Shown in pieces: positions 1 to 11,100 of a stretch of DNA of 64,000 nt. The notes under the pieces are model-generated. The model was not told the origin of the DNA. It worked only from the letters and a program-made list of their open reading frames with translations, and made no database searches. The DNA is from Piezodorus guildinii (taxonomy: Eukaryota; Arthropoda; Insecta; Hemiptera; Pentatomidae): positions 199,074,299 to 199,138,298 of the forward strand of contig CM041292.1 in the NCBI GenBank assembly GCA_023052935.1. Reading direction: 5' to 3'. Within the stretch, counting starts at the first letter, position 1. Every line of letters starts with the position of its first letter. A program made the position numbers and the translations under genes.

Positions 1-340
1 TTTACATCGATACAGCGAGTTTAATCAAAATCGTCGGAACCGTTTTCAAGAAAATCGAAAAAACGTGCAAAATGCAAGTGCATAAAGTGGCTCTTCTGGT
101 AAGCTCATTTTGATGAAACGTCTCGGGCTTATATTTGTCTTAAATATGAAATTTCAGTTTCATAGGACTTACCGTTTCAGCCCGAGAGTTACCACACACA
201 CACACACACAGACCTTTTTGCGGGACTTGGTTATTTGGACTCAGGGGACCCTAATATGTGTATTTCCGTTGAAAACTGGAATTCGAAATTTTCACGATCA
301 CAATACTTTCCCTAACTATACATAGTAAGTGAAAGTAAAA
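1..340 (+). mobile_element. F900 repeat copy 1, cut by the window start
   Basis: Hairpin-end third of a roughly 0.9-kb interspersed repeat found about a dozen times here. It carries the family landmarks in order: the segment around 'aatcgtcggaaccg', a short CA tract at 193-210, the 'cgggacttggttatttggac' block, and the terminal palindrome (ACTTTCCCTAACTATACATAGTAAGTGAAAGT split over about 305-337). Strand is given with the 'CTGGTGCGGGCAACACAC' end as 5'. The 5' two thirds lie outside the window. Short ORFs across it are translations of the CA tract and are not genes. Confidence 0.85.
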
Positions 341-1059
341 ACTAAAAATGTTAACGATAAAAGCGAAAATGGGTTAAAATGAAATATAAGTAGTATCAAA
401 TTTTACAATCGCCCAAATAGATTTTTTTTTTTTTTTTGTACACAATCTAACACTGAAAAACATAGTTTACTCTATCATAGGTAAAAATATAATCTAGTTT
501 TGTAATTATATAAGATAAGTATAGCCTTAAAAATAAGGTAATGTAAAGCAGTGTAAGGCACTCTAGAGACGAGGATTGATGAGCCTGACAGACTAGAAAG
601 TCAATAAAGAAGAAGTACTATCTAGTTTGAACTGCTTGAGGTTCAATACACTTCCTCTCACTTATCTACCAATTTGTCAAACGGTAGGAGAGGCATGCCC
701 GTGCTTTAAGGGATTGTTAATGCTGTACGGCGTTTTGCCGGCTGAAGTGGTAACCATGTTCCAAGGACTGAATTATACGAATTCTAGAAACTCGTTTACC
801 ACATCTACTGCCAAAACGCGTGTAGTATAAACGCGCTTAAATGGTACTTCGACTTGGCTAAGCCACACACTCAACCCGGACAAATTTAAAATTCTACGTG
901 ATACGATTGTTTGTGTTTACTGACAAGAGCCTCCTAATTCACAATCACAACCTTAAAATTGGTCCTTTTCTAACATTTCTAAAATAATGAGCTTAAAGAA
1001 CAGAAGTATCGCAGAAGATAATTAACAATATATGATTTCTTTATGAATATTCGAATAAA
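341..1059. other. Unassigned AT-rich spacer
   Basis: Contains a T17 run near 421-437 and a slightly less AT-rich patch at 680-870. I recognise no coding domain, repeat family or RNA gene. The 67-codon frame at 627-830 has no motif I know. Confidence 0.5.
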
Positions 1060-1061
1060 TA

Positions 1062-1946
1062 TTAGGTTGTGTCACATGAAATGTCCATTTTCAAGGTAAA
1101 GGATTTTTATTAAAAATACGATATGAAAACAAGATAATTTAAGTATTTATTTTCTTTTTCTACACATTTTTCCCAACGTGGCACCAACTTCTTTATCCCC
1201 GAACTGAAAAACTCTCAGCTTTGTAGAGAAACCAAAATCTGAAAACGCACTTTTCACTTGATCATCATTTTCAAAAAGTTTTCCTTTGACGAAGTTTTCT
1301 AAATTCCTGAACAGGTGGTAATCTGTACGAGACAAGTCGGGAGAATATGGTGGGTGTGGAAGAACTTCGTAGCCCAGTTCTTTCAATTTTCCCACCGTAT
1401 GTTTTGAAACATGGGGTCTTGCTGCCGCTCAGTGAGATCATGAGGTACTCATGTATCGAGCTTTTTTACTTTCCCAATATACTTTAAATGTCTGAAAACT
1501 GTAGATGCACTTGCATTTAGTTGTGCTGAGAGTCCTTTAACTGTTTGGTAGGGGTTTCCTTCTACTGTATGTTTGAGGACATCGTTGGCTATTACAGACG
1601 GAGGTCCCCAGCTGAAAAATTAGCAAACCAACGGCGAATGGTCCGTTCATTAACACCCCCTTACCCAAACGCCTTGCAAATATTTCTAGCGGCCTCAGTT
1701 GCTGAATGGCCGAGTTTAAACTGGTACAAAAATATTACTCGAAAATCGCATGTTTCCATGTTCATATTTGGAGGTATACTAAAAAGTGGGTAATTGATTG
1801 GGAAGCTGTTTATAATACAAAGATAGAAGATTAGTAACAGTTTACTTTAAATATGTAAACATTCGGAAGAAAACAACAGAGACCTGCAAAATCCTTTATG
1901 TATTTCAGAAACTATAAAAACGGACATTTCATGTGAAACAACCCAA
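1062..1946 (-). mobile_element. Internally deleted mariner (cecropia-type), copy 1
   Basis: 885-bp element bounded by inverted repeats (TTAGGTTGTGTCACATGAAA on the left; the right end reads TTGGGTTGTTTCACATGAAA on the other strand) and flanked by TA dinucleotides at 1060-1061 and 1947-1948, the target duplication expected of Tc1/mariner. On the minus strand it holds remnants of a mariner transposase: the N-terminal helix-turn-helix part (about 1770 down to 1440) and the C-terminal part (1395 down to 1147). The catalytic middle is missing. At about 885 bp against the usual 1.3 kb it is non-autonomous. Confidence 0.9.
1147..1395 (-). pseudogene. Mariner transposase C-terminal remnant
   Basis: 82-residue open frame matching the C-terminal end of mariner transposases. 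It has the 'LGYEVLPHPPYSPDL' stretch followed by 'TDYHLF', where the D is the third catalytic aspartate of the DD34D triad. The sequence coding for the first two catalytic aspartates is absent, because the frame joins almost directly to the N-terminal LTERQ region across a deletion near 1395-1420. It therefore cannot be an active transposase. The family is clear; the start codon is only the first ATG in the fragment. Confidence 0.85.
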
Positions 1947-1994
1947 TAGCTCCTTCTATATGTTTTAAATTGTAGGCTATTTTTATTCAATTAA

Positions 1995-2215
1995 GGTCAT
2001 TTTATGCTACTGTGGCTATCGAAAGATATTAAAACAAAAGTCCTAAGTTTTGTTTATCCAGGGTTTATTAGAATGGGAAGCTTATACGAGGACCTGACTT
2101 GGCACAGGCTCTGGACTACTTCACGTTCCCTATGAATGGCAGCCTAACGAAGGATTTTTCATTCCTTTAAAAAAATTTAAGACCATCTGCCAGGTTTAAG
2201 AGTAACTTTTAATTA
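1995..2215 (-). mobile_element. SINE-A copy, old and diverged
   Basis: On the minus strand this preserves the body and 3' half of SINE-A: blocks equivalent to 'cctaataaaacctggatagg', 'aggactcccactgtagcatc' and the 'gatgtcaggtactcg' region are recognisable with many substitutions. The tRNA-like head is nearly lost. It is more diverged than the copies at 38309 and 53437. Confidence 0.65.
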
Positions 2216-2221
2216 TAAATA

Positions 2222-2331
2222 GGGAGCGAGGTGGCCGAGATGGTTAGCGCGCGTTGCTTTAAAAACGCGTTGCCTAGCTACCAGATGACCAATACCTTGA
2301 AACCAAAAATTACGAGTTCAACTGTCGGAAC
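2222..2331 (+). mobile_element. SINE-B, 5' part (interrupted by LINE)
   Basis: tRNA-like head of a second SINE family. 'GTGGCCGAGATGGTTAGCGC' fits a Pol III A box of Leu/Ser type, and 'TACGAGTTCAACTG' sits where the B box lies in the intact copy at 34411. The SINE stops at the target duplication and resumes at 8028, beyond the inserted LINE. Confidence 0.8.
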
Positions 2332-2652
2332 AGCACAGCAACATTGTCTTAAAAGTGTGAAAATTTTTCGCAATTTTTAAGTATTTATTTTACTCGGTAA
2401 TTCGAAGTTATTCGGTGTATATAGTGTCCCAAATAGTTACCAAGAACAAGGCTCCTGTTTGTACTTCGGCGGAGGCGGTGGCAGAGAGACCTTCGCGCTG
2501 TTTAACAGATAACCTTTTGATATTTTTTTTTCTTTTAATTAGTTTCCTTATAAATATTATTTTCTTTGCAAACATATTTTTTAGTTATTTTTTAGATTTC
2601 TTTATCGTTATTTTTGTAAACTGTGCATAATTCTGCACTGAACTAACTCACT

Positions 2653-4059
2653 ATGTCTGGCACAAGTGATGGGAGGGAGGTTATCCCGCCTGATAAGTTA
2701 AGTAGTTTGAATAATAATGAAACAATAAACTTAAGTACGGAAATAGAAATGAACACAAAAATAATGCAAGCAACAATGAGCAGGAAATTAGTAAAGCCTC
2801 GACAGATAGAACACAAAACTCTCTACCACGCCTATATGAGGAGAGAGACATGGGCCCATATTTTGTTTTTGTTGAGAGTAAGTCGATGGAAGGGGTTGGA
2901 ATTAGTCGAATACATCCAATGTCTGTTGGAAAAACTATTAAATGATTCTTGTCCAGTAATTTACAATAACATTCTGTCTATCACCAGGTCGGGTCGCAAT
3001 AGAATAAAAGTTGAAACTCGCTTAGGTTCACACGCGAACGCACTAGTCAATTCGGAAATTTTAAAGTCTAAACATTTTGTAGTGTATATTCCACAATTTA
3101 TGCTGGAAAGAAAAGGAGTAATTAGAGGAATAGATACTAATTTATCCGAGGAAGACATATTAACTAATATTAAAACTTTATATTCTGAATCTCTAAAAAT
3201 TATCTCAGTCAGAAGGTTCAAAAGGAAGGTTTTAAACCGAGATACAAAAGAATATGAACTTAAACCGACGGGTACGGTTCTAATTAATTTTAGAGGACAG
3301 TTTCTCCCTAATTATGTAAGCATCCATCACGTGAGATGCGAGGTACAAAAGTACATTCAATCAGCAGTACAATGTCAAGCATGCTTTCGTTATGGTCACG
3401 TGACCACTCAATGTAAAAGTACGACACCCAGGTGTTCGGATTGCGGTGAAAAACATGCGAAAGAAGAGTGCCCTCCCGGTACATTGTTGAAATGTATTCA
3501 CTGCCATCAAAATCATTCTTCTCTAGCTAAAGATATATGTCCAGAATTTAAAAAACAAAAAAATATAAAAGAATTAATGGCCACCCAAAATCTAACCTAT
3601 ATGGAAGCAAAACATTTCCTAGAAGGCAAATCATACAGTTGGGCCGTATTAAGACAGACACCTGAATCGTTCCCAGCATTAGATCAAACTAATAACAAAC
3701 AATTATATAACAAAAATAACTCTTCAGTAATAAGTAAAATTAGTGTAAACAAACGAGTAAGAGTTTCAAGTCCGGAGAAACATCCAAGCGTTGACCCTAC
3801 CGAACAAGCAAGGAGGGAGATTAATAATAGCTATAAAATGCCTTTATACCCATCAAACCCTTTACCTTCTAATACAAATTTCCCAAAACCTAAAACTACT
3901 GGAACACCTCAGGTTAAACCGGATAAAATAAATCAAATTTCAGAAGCTATATATTCAATTGTAAGTTCAATTTTGTCAAACAAAAATTTAATAATTTCTG
4001 AAGAAGAGATTAGGAACATAATAAAAGAGAGAGGAGATAGCTTGTTAATAAATCATTGA
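2653..4059 (+). CDS. LINE ORF1, gag-like nucleic-acid-binding protein
   Basis: 468 residues, intact. Three zinc-knuckle-like motifs lie at residues about 241-296: CQACFRYGHVTTQC (CX2CX4HX4C), CSDCGEKHAKEEC and CIHCHQNHSSLAKDIC. The region before them (about 137-235) has the folded, basic character of the gag domain in I/Jockey-type ORF1 proteins, and the C-terminal quarter is rich in N, K and P. Such proteins bind the element RNA and form the ribonucleoprotein used in retrotransposition. The ATG at 2653 is the first in this frame after the 5' UTR. ORF2 starts 86 nt downstream in a different frame. Function comes from family membership and was not tested. Confidence 0.92.
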   Translation: MSGTSDGREVIPPDKLSSLNNNETINLSTEIEMNTKIMQATMSRKLVKPRQIEHKTLYHAYMRRETWAHILFLLRVSRWKGLELVEYIQCLLEKLLNDSCPVIYNNILSITRSGRNRIKVETRLGSHANALVNSEILKSKHFVVYIPQFMLERKGVIRGIDTNLSEEDILTNIKTLYSESLKIISVRRFKRKVLNRDTKEYELKPTGTVLINFRGQFLPNYVSIHHVRCEVQKYIQSAVQCQACFRYGHVTTQCKSTTPRCSDCGEKHAKEECPPGTLLKCIHCHQNHSSLAKDICPEFKKQKNIKELMATQNLTYMEAKHFLEGKSYSWAVLRQTPESFPALDQTNNKQLYNKNNSSVISKISVNKRVRVSSPEKHPSVDPTEQARREINNSYKMPLYPSNPLPSNTNFPKPKTTGTPQVKPDKINQISEAIYSIVSSILSNKNLIISEEEIRNIIKERGDSLLINH

Positions 4060-4144
4060 TTCAGATAAAAATATTTCATCTAAACTATTTTTAATAATTT
4101 TTCAAAAAATAATACATCAGTATCTAATTTAGCCCACCATTTTT

Positions 4145-6430
4145 ATGACTAAATCCTATAAATTATTACAATGGAACGCTAGATCAGCAATAGCAAATAA
4201 AAATAGTTTAGAATATTTTTTATTTACAAACAATATTGATATTGCCCTAATATCAGAAACTTGGTTCAAGCATAACACATATGTGAATTTCCCGGGATAC
4301 AATATCATAAGGAAAGATAGAGATGATGGCTGGGGGGGAGTAGCCATTTTGATTAGGAATAAATACAACTTTATACAGGTTAGAAACTTTCATAAAATAG
4401 ACGGTATGGATGTGATTGCCGCGAAAGTCGTACTCAATAAAAATTTTAAAATTAACATAGTTTCGTATTATAACCCTCCTAAAAATTTAGTAATTAAATA
4501 TCATTGGGAAAAATTTATTACAAGTTTTGACTTTCCATTAATTCTGGCAGGAGATGCCAATGCTCACCATTACCAGTGGGGCTGTAATTTCTGTGATAAA
4601 ATGGGAAAAGAATTAGTTTCTGCAATAGAAAACTCCAGCTTAGTACTGTTGAATGATGGATCCGCTACATACGTAAATAATGTGAGTCAGACTAATAATA
4701 TTGCCTTGGATATCACTCTCTGCTCACCCAATATCGTAAACAATATACAATGGAAAGTTCACGATGATCCCTTAGGTTCTAATCATTTACCGATCGTAAT
4801 GGAGATTCACAATATGCAATTTAAAGATACCAATATGAGTAAATCGACCAGAGAGTGGCAAATAAAGGCTGCTAATTGGGAGGAATACGAAACGTTTACC
4901 TCAGATAATTTCCACCTTCTATCCGATAACCCTACATATGAACAGTTCATACAATTTTTGAATAAAGCTGGCTTGGCAGCTAAGTCAATACCAACTTACA
5001 AACAAATTTACAGGAGAAAATTTAGCAGAGGTTGGTGGGATAATGAATGTAGTCTTTCACTACAAAATAGAAAAAATGCCTACAAAACATATATAAAAAC
5101 ATTTTTGACATACAAAAAGGCGGATGCGGAATTCAAAAAACTCACAAGAGATAAACAGAGAAATTCCTGGCGACTATTCTGTGGAAGTATCAATAAATCT
5201 ACCCCGATTAAGGATATTTGGCATAAACTAGCTGTACTCAGCAATCGCAAAACAAGTAACCGCTTACCAGTCACAAAGGATGAATGGTGTGAAGAATTTA
5301 TGGACACACTGGCGCCCCCATATGTCATTTTTAAAAATAGTTTAATCACTGACAGTAGAGAAGAAACGTCTGAAGAAAATTTTCAACTAATGAAAGAGTT
5401 TACTCTAGAAGAGCTCAATAACTCTTTAAAGAAGAAACCTAATACAGCACCAGGACTTGACAATATACATTACATCATGTTAAACAGACTTCCGAAGAAA
5501 ATTAAAATGAGCTTATTAAAAATCTTAAATGATGTTTGGCAATCAAATGTAATACCTGACTCATGGAAGGAGTTCTGTGTTGTACCAATATTGAAACCAG
5601 ATAAGGATCCCAATAACGCTTCCTCATATAGACCGATTTCGTTAAGTTCGTGTGTACTAAAAACGTTTGAAAGAATGGTAAAGGAACGAATGGAGTGGTG
5701 GTTAGAATCACAAGATAAATTGCCTGATTACCAGTTCGGTTTCCGTAAAGGTAAATCAACGATGGATTGCCTTCTAGAATTACATACTGACATACATACA
5801 GCTTTCACATCAGGGAAAAAAACATTCGCTTTATTTTTAGACATAGCAAAGGCATACGACACTGTTCCGTTACACATACTCAATTACAAAATGACAGACA
5901 TGGGTTTCCCCATAAAATATATTGACAATATTATCAATCTGATCAGCGATAGAAAGATATCATTAAAAATATCAAATTCAATAATCATGAGTAGGGTGGC
6001 ACAGATAGGTTTACCTCAAGGAGGTATTCTTAGTAGTTTATTATTTGCAATATTTTCTACTGATTTAAAAAAATACTTACCTGAGAAAGTTTCAATCTTA
6101 CAATTTGCCGATGATATTTGCCTATATACCTCAAATCAAGATATTAATAAATGTGTCGAGTTACTGAACGAGACAGTAAGAGGTTTAAGGAGATGGGAGT
6201 TAGAGACAGGAATGACGATTTCAGCTTCTAAATCAGTTATATGCCCGTTCACTAGAGAACGCACATTTCCACTTGATGAGCGAGTTGAATTAGCTGGAAC
6301 TTTTTTCACAAGCGTCAATGTCGTGAGATTCTTAGGCGTTTATTTCAACCGAAAACTAAATTGGAATCAACACATTTATGAAATCATAAAACGGTCGGAA
6401 AAAAAAAATGAGCATATTAAAAATGATTAG
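4145..6430 (+). CDS. LINE ORF2 N-terminal part: endonuclease and reverse transcriptase
   Basis: 761-residue frame. An apurinic-like endonuclease domain fills residues about 1-230 (LQWNARS, ISETW, AGDANAHH and SNHLPI hold the Asn, Glu, Asp/Asn and His active-site positions). Reverse transcriptase covers about 440-720, with LFLDIAKAYDT, GLPQGGILS and the catalytic FADD box at residues about 654-657. The endonuclease nicks target DNA and the RT copies the RNA at the nick. The frame ends early: after a run of ten A (6399-6408) it reads out to a stop at 6430, while the expected continuation is in the +1 frame from 6408. Apart from this break the domains look intact. Confidence 0.92.
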   Translation: MTKSYKLLQWNARSAIANKNSLEYFLFTNNIDIALISETWFKHNTYVNFPGYNIIRKDRDDGWGGVAILIRNKYNFIQVRNFHKIDGMDVIAAKVVLNKNFKINIVSYYNPPKNLVIKYHWEKFITSFDFPLILAGDANAHHYQWGCNFCDKMGKELVSAIENSSLVLLNDGSATYVNNVSQTNNIALDITLCSPNIVNNIQWKVHDDPLGSNHLPIVMEIHNMQFKDTNMSKSTREWQIKAANWEEYETFTSDNFHLLSDNPTYEQFIQFLNKAGLAAKSIPTYKQIYRRKFSRGWWDNECSLSLQNRKNAYKTYIKTFLTYKKADAEFKKLTRDKQRNSWRLFCGSINKSTPIKDIWHKLAVLSNRKTSNRLPVTKDEWCEEFMDTLAPPYVIFKNSLITDSREETSEENFQLMKEFTLEELNNSLKKKPNTAPGLDNIHYIMLNRLPKKIKMSLLKILNDVWQSNVIPDSWKEFCVVPILKPDKDPNNASSYRPISLSSCVLKTFERMVKERMEWWLESQDKLPDYQFGFRKGKSTMDCLLELHTDIHTAFTSGKKTFALFLDIAKAYDTVPLHILNYKMTDMGFPIKYIDNIINLISDRKISLKISNSIIMSRVAQIGLPQGGILSSLLFAIFSTDLKKYLPEKVSILQFADDICLYTSNQDINKCVELLNETVRGLRRWELETGMTISASKSVICPFTRERTFPLDERVELAGTFFTSVNVVRFLGVYFNRKLNWNQHIYEIIKRSEKKNEHIKND

Positions 6431-7838
6431 CAATAACAGTAAATGGGGAGCAGATCCAAGCATATCTTTGTCATTCTATAGGAGCACAATAAAATCCATA
6501 TTCGATTACGGAGTCACATTATACGGTGAGGCCCCTAATACACATTTGCGTAAGTTGGATATGATTCATAATAGGTGCATAAGAATTTGTTTGGGAGCTC
6601 TTAATTCCACCCCTATCGATGCCTTATTAAACGAAGCCAGCGAACCACCCCTAAAACTAAGAAGACAGCTACTAACCGACAGAATCTTTTTTAAAACATA
6701 CGCTAACAATCAGAATTGCTACAGTAAAATAGTTAACCTATGCGTTCTTATCTTAAGTAAAGCTTATTGGGAGAAAAAGAAATATACACCATTAGTTTTC
6801 AATAGTTTTATAAAATATCAAAATTCATTACGTGATATATATTCAAATAAAATGCTACCTCAATATCAATTAAAATACGAGATGCTATTACAAAAATTCA
6901 ATATAGAAATAGAAGTCGGTAACCCATTGCCTCATTCAATGATTGCCTCTACTACTAAAGCATTGCTTGCAGACAAATGGCCGCATCATATTCATATATA
7001 TACCGATGGCTCAAATATTAATAATAATTCAGATAGTGCGATTCATATTCCTAAATACAACCATAATGCACAGTATAAATTACCTACTGGTTGTTCTTCT
7101 CATACTGCTGAAATGTATGCCTTATTGGAAGCCGTCAGATACATTAATAAATCCGCGGATCGTAATTTTGTTATTTTGACGGATTGTAAGAGTGCATTAT
7201 TGTCACTGACTAATAGTATTAACAAAAACATCAGTAGCTTACAAATGGAGATCATGAAAAACCACTACATAGCGGTCAAAAATAAAAAAGTTTTAGTATT
7301 TCGATGGATTAAGGGTCACGCGGGAATCCCAGGTAACGAGGTAGTAGATGGACTGGCTAAATCTGCCACCACAGCTGGGCAACAAGTTGACTTTCGGATA
7401 CCATTCAAAGATTTTTACAAAACCATTAAATTAAATACATTCAAAATTTGGCAACAGTTATATCAGGAAAACCCCACTGGACAATTTTACAAAACCATAT
7501 TTCCCAAAATTATTCGAAAACCTTGGTTCGCGGAAACAAATTTTAGCAAAAACGTGGTAAAAACATATATTAGATTAAGGACAAATCACGGGATCTGCAA
7601 CACTTACCTTCATAAAATAGGCGTATCAGAATCTCCGCAATGTGACAAATGTGGTGATAGGGAGACCCTAAAACACATATTATTGGTGTGCCCGGCATAC
7701 AAAACTCAAAGGGAAAAGATGATTTTTGAAATAAATAATAATCAGAATATTAGTTATGAAAATTTATTAAAATTTACGAACAATAAAAAAATTTCCAGTA
7801 TAAATAAATATTTACAATCGATTAACAAAAGAATTTGA
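6408..7838 (+). CDS. LINE ORF2 C-terminal part: RT thumb, RNase H, zinc knuckle
   Basis: 476-residue continuation of ORF2, shifted by +1 at the A10 run. It holds the post-RT region (about 1-190), an RNase H domain (about 195-325) with YTDGSN, the TAEMYALLEA glutamate, LTDCKSA and GHAGIPGNEVVDGLA, and a C-terminal CCHC motif (CDKCGDRETLKHILLVC). RNase H removes the RNA strand of the cDNA hybrid. The ATG at 6408 follows directly from the poly(A) run and overlaps the end of the upstream frame by 23 nt. The break may be a mutation, an assembly error in the homopolymer, or a slippage or reinitiation site; mutation or assembly error is simplest. Confidence 0.9.
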   Translation: MSILKMISNNSKWGADPSISLSFYRSTIKSIFDYGVTLYGEAPNTHLRKLDMIHNRCIRICLGALNSTPIDALLNEASEPPLKLRRQLLTDRIFFKTYANNQNCYSKIVNLCVLILSKAYWEKKKYTPLVFNSFIKYQNSLRDIYSNKMLPQYQLKYEMLLQKFNIEIEVGNPLPHSMIASTTKALLADKWPHHIHIYTDGSNINNNSDSAIHIPKYNHNAQYKLPTGCSSHTAEMYALLEAVRYINKSADRNFVILTDCKSALLSLTNSINKNISSLQMEIMKNHYIAVKNKKVLVFRWIKGHAGIPGNEVVDGLAKSATTAGQQVDFRIPFKDFYKTIKLNTFKIWQQLYQENPTGQFYKTIFPKIIRKPWFAETNFSKNVVKTYIRLRTNHGICNTYLHKIGVSESPQCDKCGDRETLKHILLVCPAYKTQREKMIFEINNNQNISYENLLKFTNNKKISSINKYLQSINKRI

Positions 7839-7967
7839 TAATTGTAATAGTTCAGTAATTGGTAATTTTAATTGGTAGTTTCAATTTGGTGATTGTAATA
7901 GTTTTCACTAATAATACATAATATATAAAATGGCTGTATGGTGTATGCCAATGCCATCCATTCATGG

Positions 7968-8019
<52 letters not shown>

Positions 8020-8027
8020 GTCGGAAC

Positions 8028-8128
8028 CGGAGGGGACTTTTATCTTGGCATTAATCCCTCCGCCCTCACCCCCTGGTCCGAAAAAAAAAAACGTATAGCA
8101 TTCAAAGGCGAGGTAGGGGTGGGGAAAA
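8028..8128 (+). mobile_element. SINE-B, 3' part (after the LINE)
   Basis: Continues SINE-B from 2331. Shared blocks with the copy at 34411 include 'ccctggtccgaa' (there 'cctctggtccaagaa') and 'tcaaaggcgaggtaggggtgggg' (there 'tcgaaggcgaggtagtggtg'). The 11-A run at 8080-8091 replaces a non-homopolymer stretch in the other copy. Confidence 0.8.
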
Positions 8129-11100
8129 CAACAATGCTTTTAATTATGTAATTTTTTGGGGGATTGAAGTAAACTGCCATTGTCTAGTTCATTTTTCTTC
8201 ATTTCTACTTCTTCTACTAGGCAATTTCTATAATACAGAGTTCAGGTAGTGTTATTTCGCATGCAATGTATGTGATACAGTGTAATCCAATAAAAATCTA
8301 AATATATATCTAATATTTAGGATTTGGAGGTCCTTGTCATTAAAAAGTTTGTATGATAGGGTCCGCGAAGATTTTTTGTTGGGAACCAATGTTCTAGACG
8401 ATAGATCACTGGTTCTCCGGGCCCCGAGCTTGAACACAGCTGAATTATTATTAATTCTTTATTTTCAACCGTGGGATGAACCTTCTGGGGTAAACCCAGC
8501 CTCTAATAAGTGGACAACCCAAAATTGAAGAAAAACCTAGCAGCTGAGAGTGAGATCTCGGTATAATCACCTGGAAACAACACAGATCTTCACTGTGTAC
8601 GAAACCCAATACCCTTTATGGGTTGTAGAGATAGAAGCTTTTCTTTTAATGGCACGACAGACCACGAAGATCCTGAGTTGTGCAGTGTAATAACCTAGGA
8701 GAATAAACTTGCGATTCTCGATATGTTATAGGGTAAGGTCAGCATCGGCTACTAGATATAGTATATGGCTGTCACATAAAGGTAAGAGGCTGTGTGTAAA
8801 TCTTAATTTAATTATATGGTTGAAAACACCTTCCGGACTCGGAAGGATTCATGACTCGTGGCGTGGTAGACCAGCGTGCTAGACACACAGCCCCCCCCCC
8901 TTTTTTTTTAACTTCAATTGAATATATAATAGAAATAGTTTAAACCAAAATTAATAGGCAGAACAAAGAGAGGTGCAGTTAGCCGAAGTTAGGTAACCCG
9001 CATTGAACAACGCTTACCCTTCGGAATAGCATGGAACTAGATTTAGTACTTTCAAACGTTAAGGGTTAATATAGAAATCTCATACTATTGTACAGATTGA
9101 CTAATTAAAATGACTTAATTAATTGATGTAATAGGTCCTTAAGAACAAAGGCTATTTCAAATATTTTTCTTTAACGAAGGAGACCTTCAAAGGTATAAAA
9201 GGAAATAAAATTTCTAATAAAAGACATTTCCTCTGCCATCATCAGTTCCTGCAATAATACGGTTATTACTCCACTACTCAAAAGAAAACGGAATAATAAC
9301 AAAATTAAGTAGGATTACAGTATATTTAAATCGTATTTTCTTCTGAAAAAAAAAACCACTGTCTTTTATACATCTTTTAAGCATTGTTGAGAGATGAAAG
9401 ATTGAATTCGTAATCCCATATCCTAATTTTAAGATATTTGCATTAAGTAAAAGAATTCCTATTTAGTCACTGTTAGTAAATATAATACAATTATGTTGAA
9501 AAATGAAAACATATTGGATGAGGGAAAAGGGCCACGTGGTGGGGCAACCTGAATCGATACTCCAGCCAGCGCTCCGCCCTAAGGGGTCCCCCATTCACAA
9601 CAACCTGTCGGCATGGCTCAATTGTTCTACACTTCAGCCGCACGCGAGGTTAACATTCATGCGTAGATCAACTGATAGATAATGTAGGAGTTGCTGAGAA
9701 TCTAGAGTAAGTCTTTCTCAGATTATTTTAACAGAAAAGGCTGCGCAGTAACAAATAAACTACATCAAACTTTAAAGATTAATACAGTGGTTGCAACTAA
9801 AAATAAATTCGCGGAGCCCTTTGTCCAACATTTCGATAACAATGACCTTCTGCTCCCAAATCCTAAACATTATACATATCTTTAAGAATGTTATTGGGCT
9901 ACTATAGCTTACATTTCATGCGATACCAATACCACTACCGAAGGATGCTTAATATGGTAGAAATGGTGTAGTAGGGTAAATGGACGTCAAGAAAAAATTA
10001 ATATTACGGTATATGAGATTGATAATGTTTGAAATTGTATCTAAATCCGTTATATTATTTCACATTTTAACACAAGTCCTTAAAAGTTTTTTCACATTTA
10101 AAAGTTACCAAGTACACATTTAATTTCATTCTAAAGCAAAATGAATACTTTTTTAACAACGTAAAATAAATCTAGACTTTAACAAAAAACAATACCGTAA
10201 ATTTCTTCAGAAAATTAATGAGAAATTATTAGGTTTCCAGTAAACATTCCAAGATACATTGAATCGAAAATCATCGTTCTAGATTTTCAATGATCTTCCC
10301 AACATGGATTCAATCCTCAAACAAATTTTTAACCTACTGAAGATTGTTTTAGCTGATATGATAAAAACCGAACATAAAATTTGCTGATATATTAATAGGT
10401 ATATAAGATCTGAAGATAAAAAAAACATGGCACATTTCAAGATGGACTTATTTCTTACCACTTACATGATGAATTTATTTTGTTAGTTTTTATAAGTTAA
10501 TATAATAAGGACTAAAGACTAATTTTCGAAACACACATTAGTGGAATTAAAATTGTATTTATTAGTCACAAAGAAAATATTAATGTAAAATCTTAAAGAA
10601 TAACACTTTTTAAAAACATTTAAAAACAAACCAATAAAGATTAGAAACTATTTTTTAAAGACTCTTATCTATTAGAATGAAGTACGAATATGACAATATC
10701 CTCCCAGATCAGGTAAGCATATTTGATTAACGGAAATTATTTGCTTCATCGTCCTTTTTAATACATAGAGTTGAGCCGTTAATAAAGGATTCTGATAAGG
10801 AGAAAATAGAACCATATAAAGCAGCAGAAAAAAACGACGTAACTAGCAAACTACCAAAGTATTCTGGTGACGCGATGGAATTCTAAAATGCCTCATATAT
10901 GCCTGAAAATAACTAAAACAATGTGCAACCTAAGAAAAGAATCAATACTTATTAAGATTCACAAAACAAGACCGAGGGGATTGTTAGAGTGCCGATATAG
11001 TATTGCTGAGCATATTTAGTTCTAGAAAGGATAAGTCCATTGGAGAATTTAGGTCGCACAGCGCAGAACGTCAGGCATGCACCCATCACTATAATTGAAG

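Larger units (their letters stand above)
2332..8017 (+). mobile_element. I-group LINE, near full length, inserted in SINE-B
   Basis: 5.7-kb non-LTR retrotransposon with a roughly 320-bp 5' UTR, a gag-like ORF1, an ORF2 with endonuclease, reverse transcriptase and RNase H, a short 3' UTR and a 51-nt poly(A) tail (7967-8017). It is flanked by a duplicated target, CTGTCGGAAC (2322-2331 and 8018-8027; 11 bp if the preceding A is counted). The flanks join into one SINE-B sequence that can be aligned with the copy at 34411, so both insertion edges are fixed. ORF1 plus ORF2 with RNase H places it with the I-group (I/R1/LOA-like); the exact clade needs a tree. Confidence 0.93.

Noticed and set aside
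110..325. Short frames with HTHTHT or similar repeats (also 43949-44279 and 59948-60183)
   Set aside because: They translate the CA/TG tract and terminal hairpin of F900 copies; frames are not conserved among copies.
7930..8151. 73-codon frame with a long lysine run
   Set aside because: It is the LINE poly(A) tail and flanking SINE-B read as protein.
10399..10430. CTGAAGA followed by A-rich sequence
   Set aside because: No hairpin and no GAAAC downstream.
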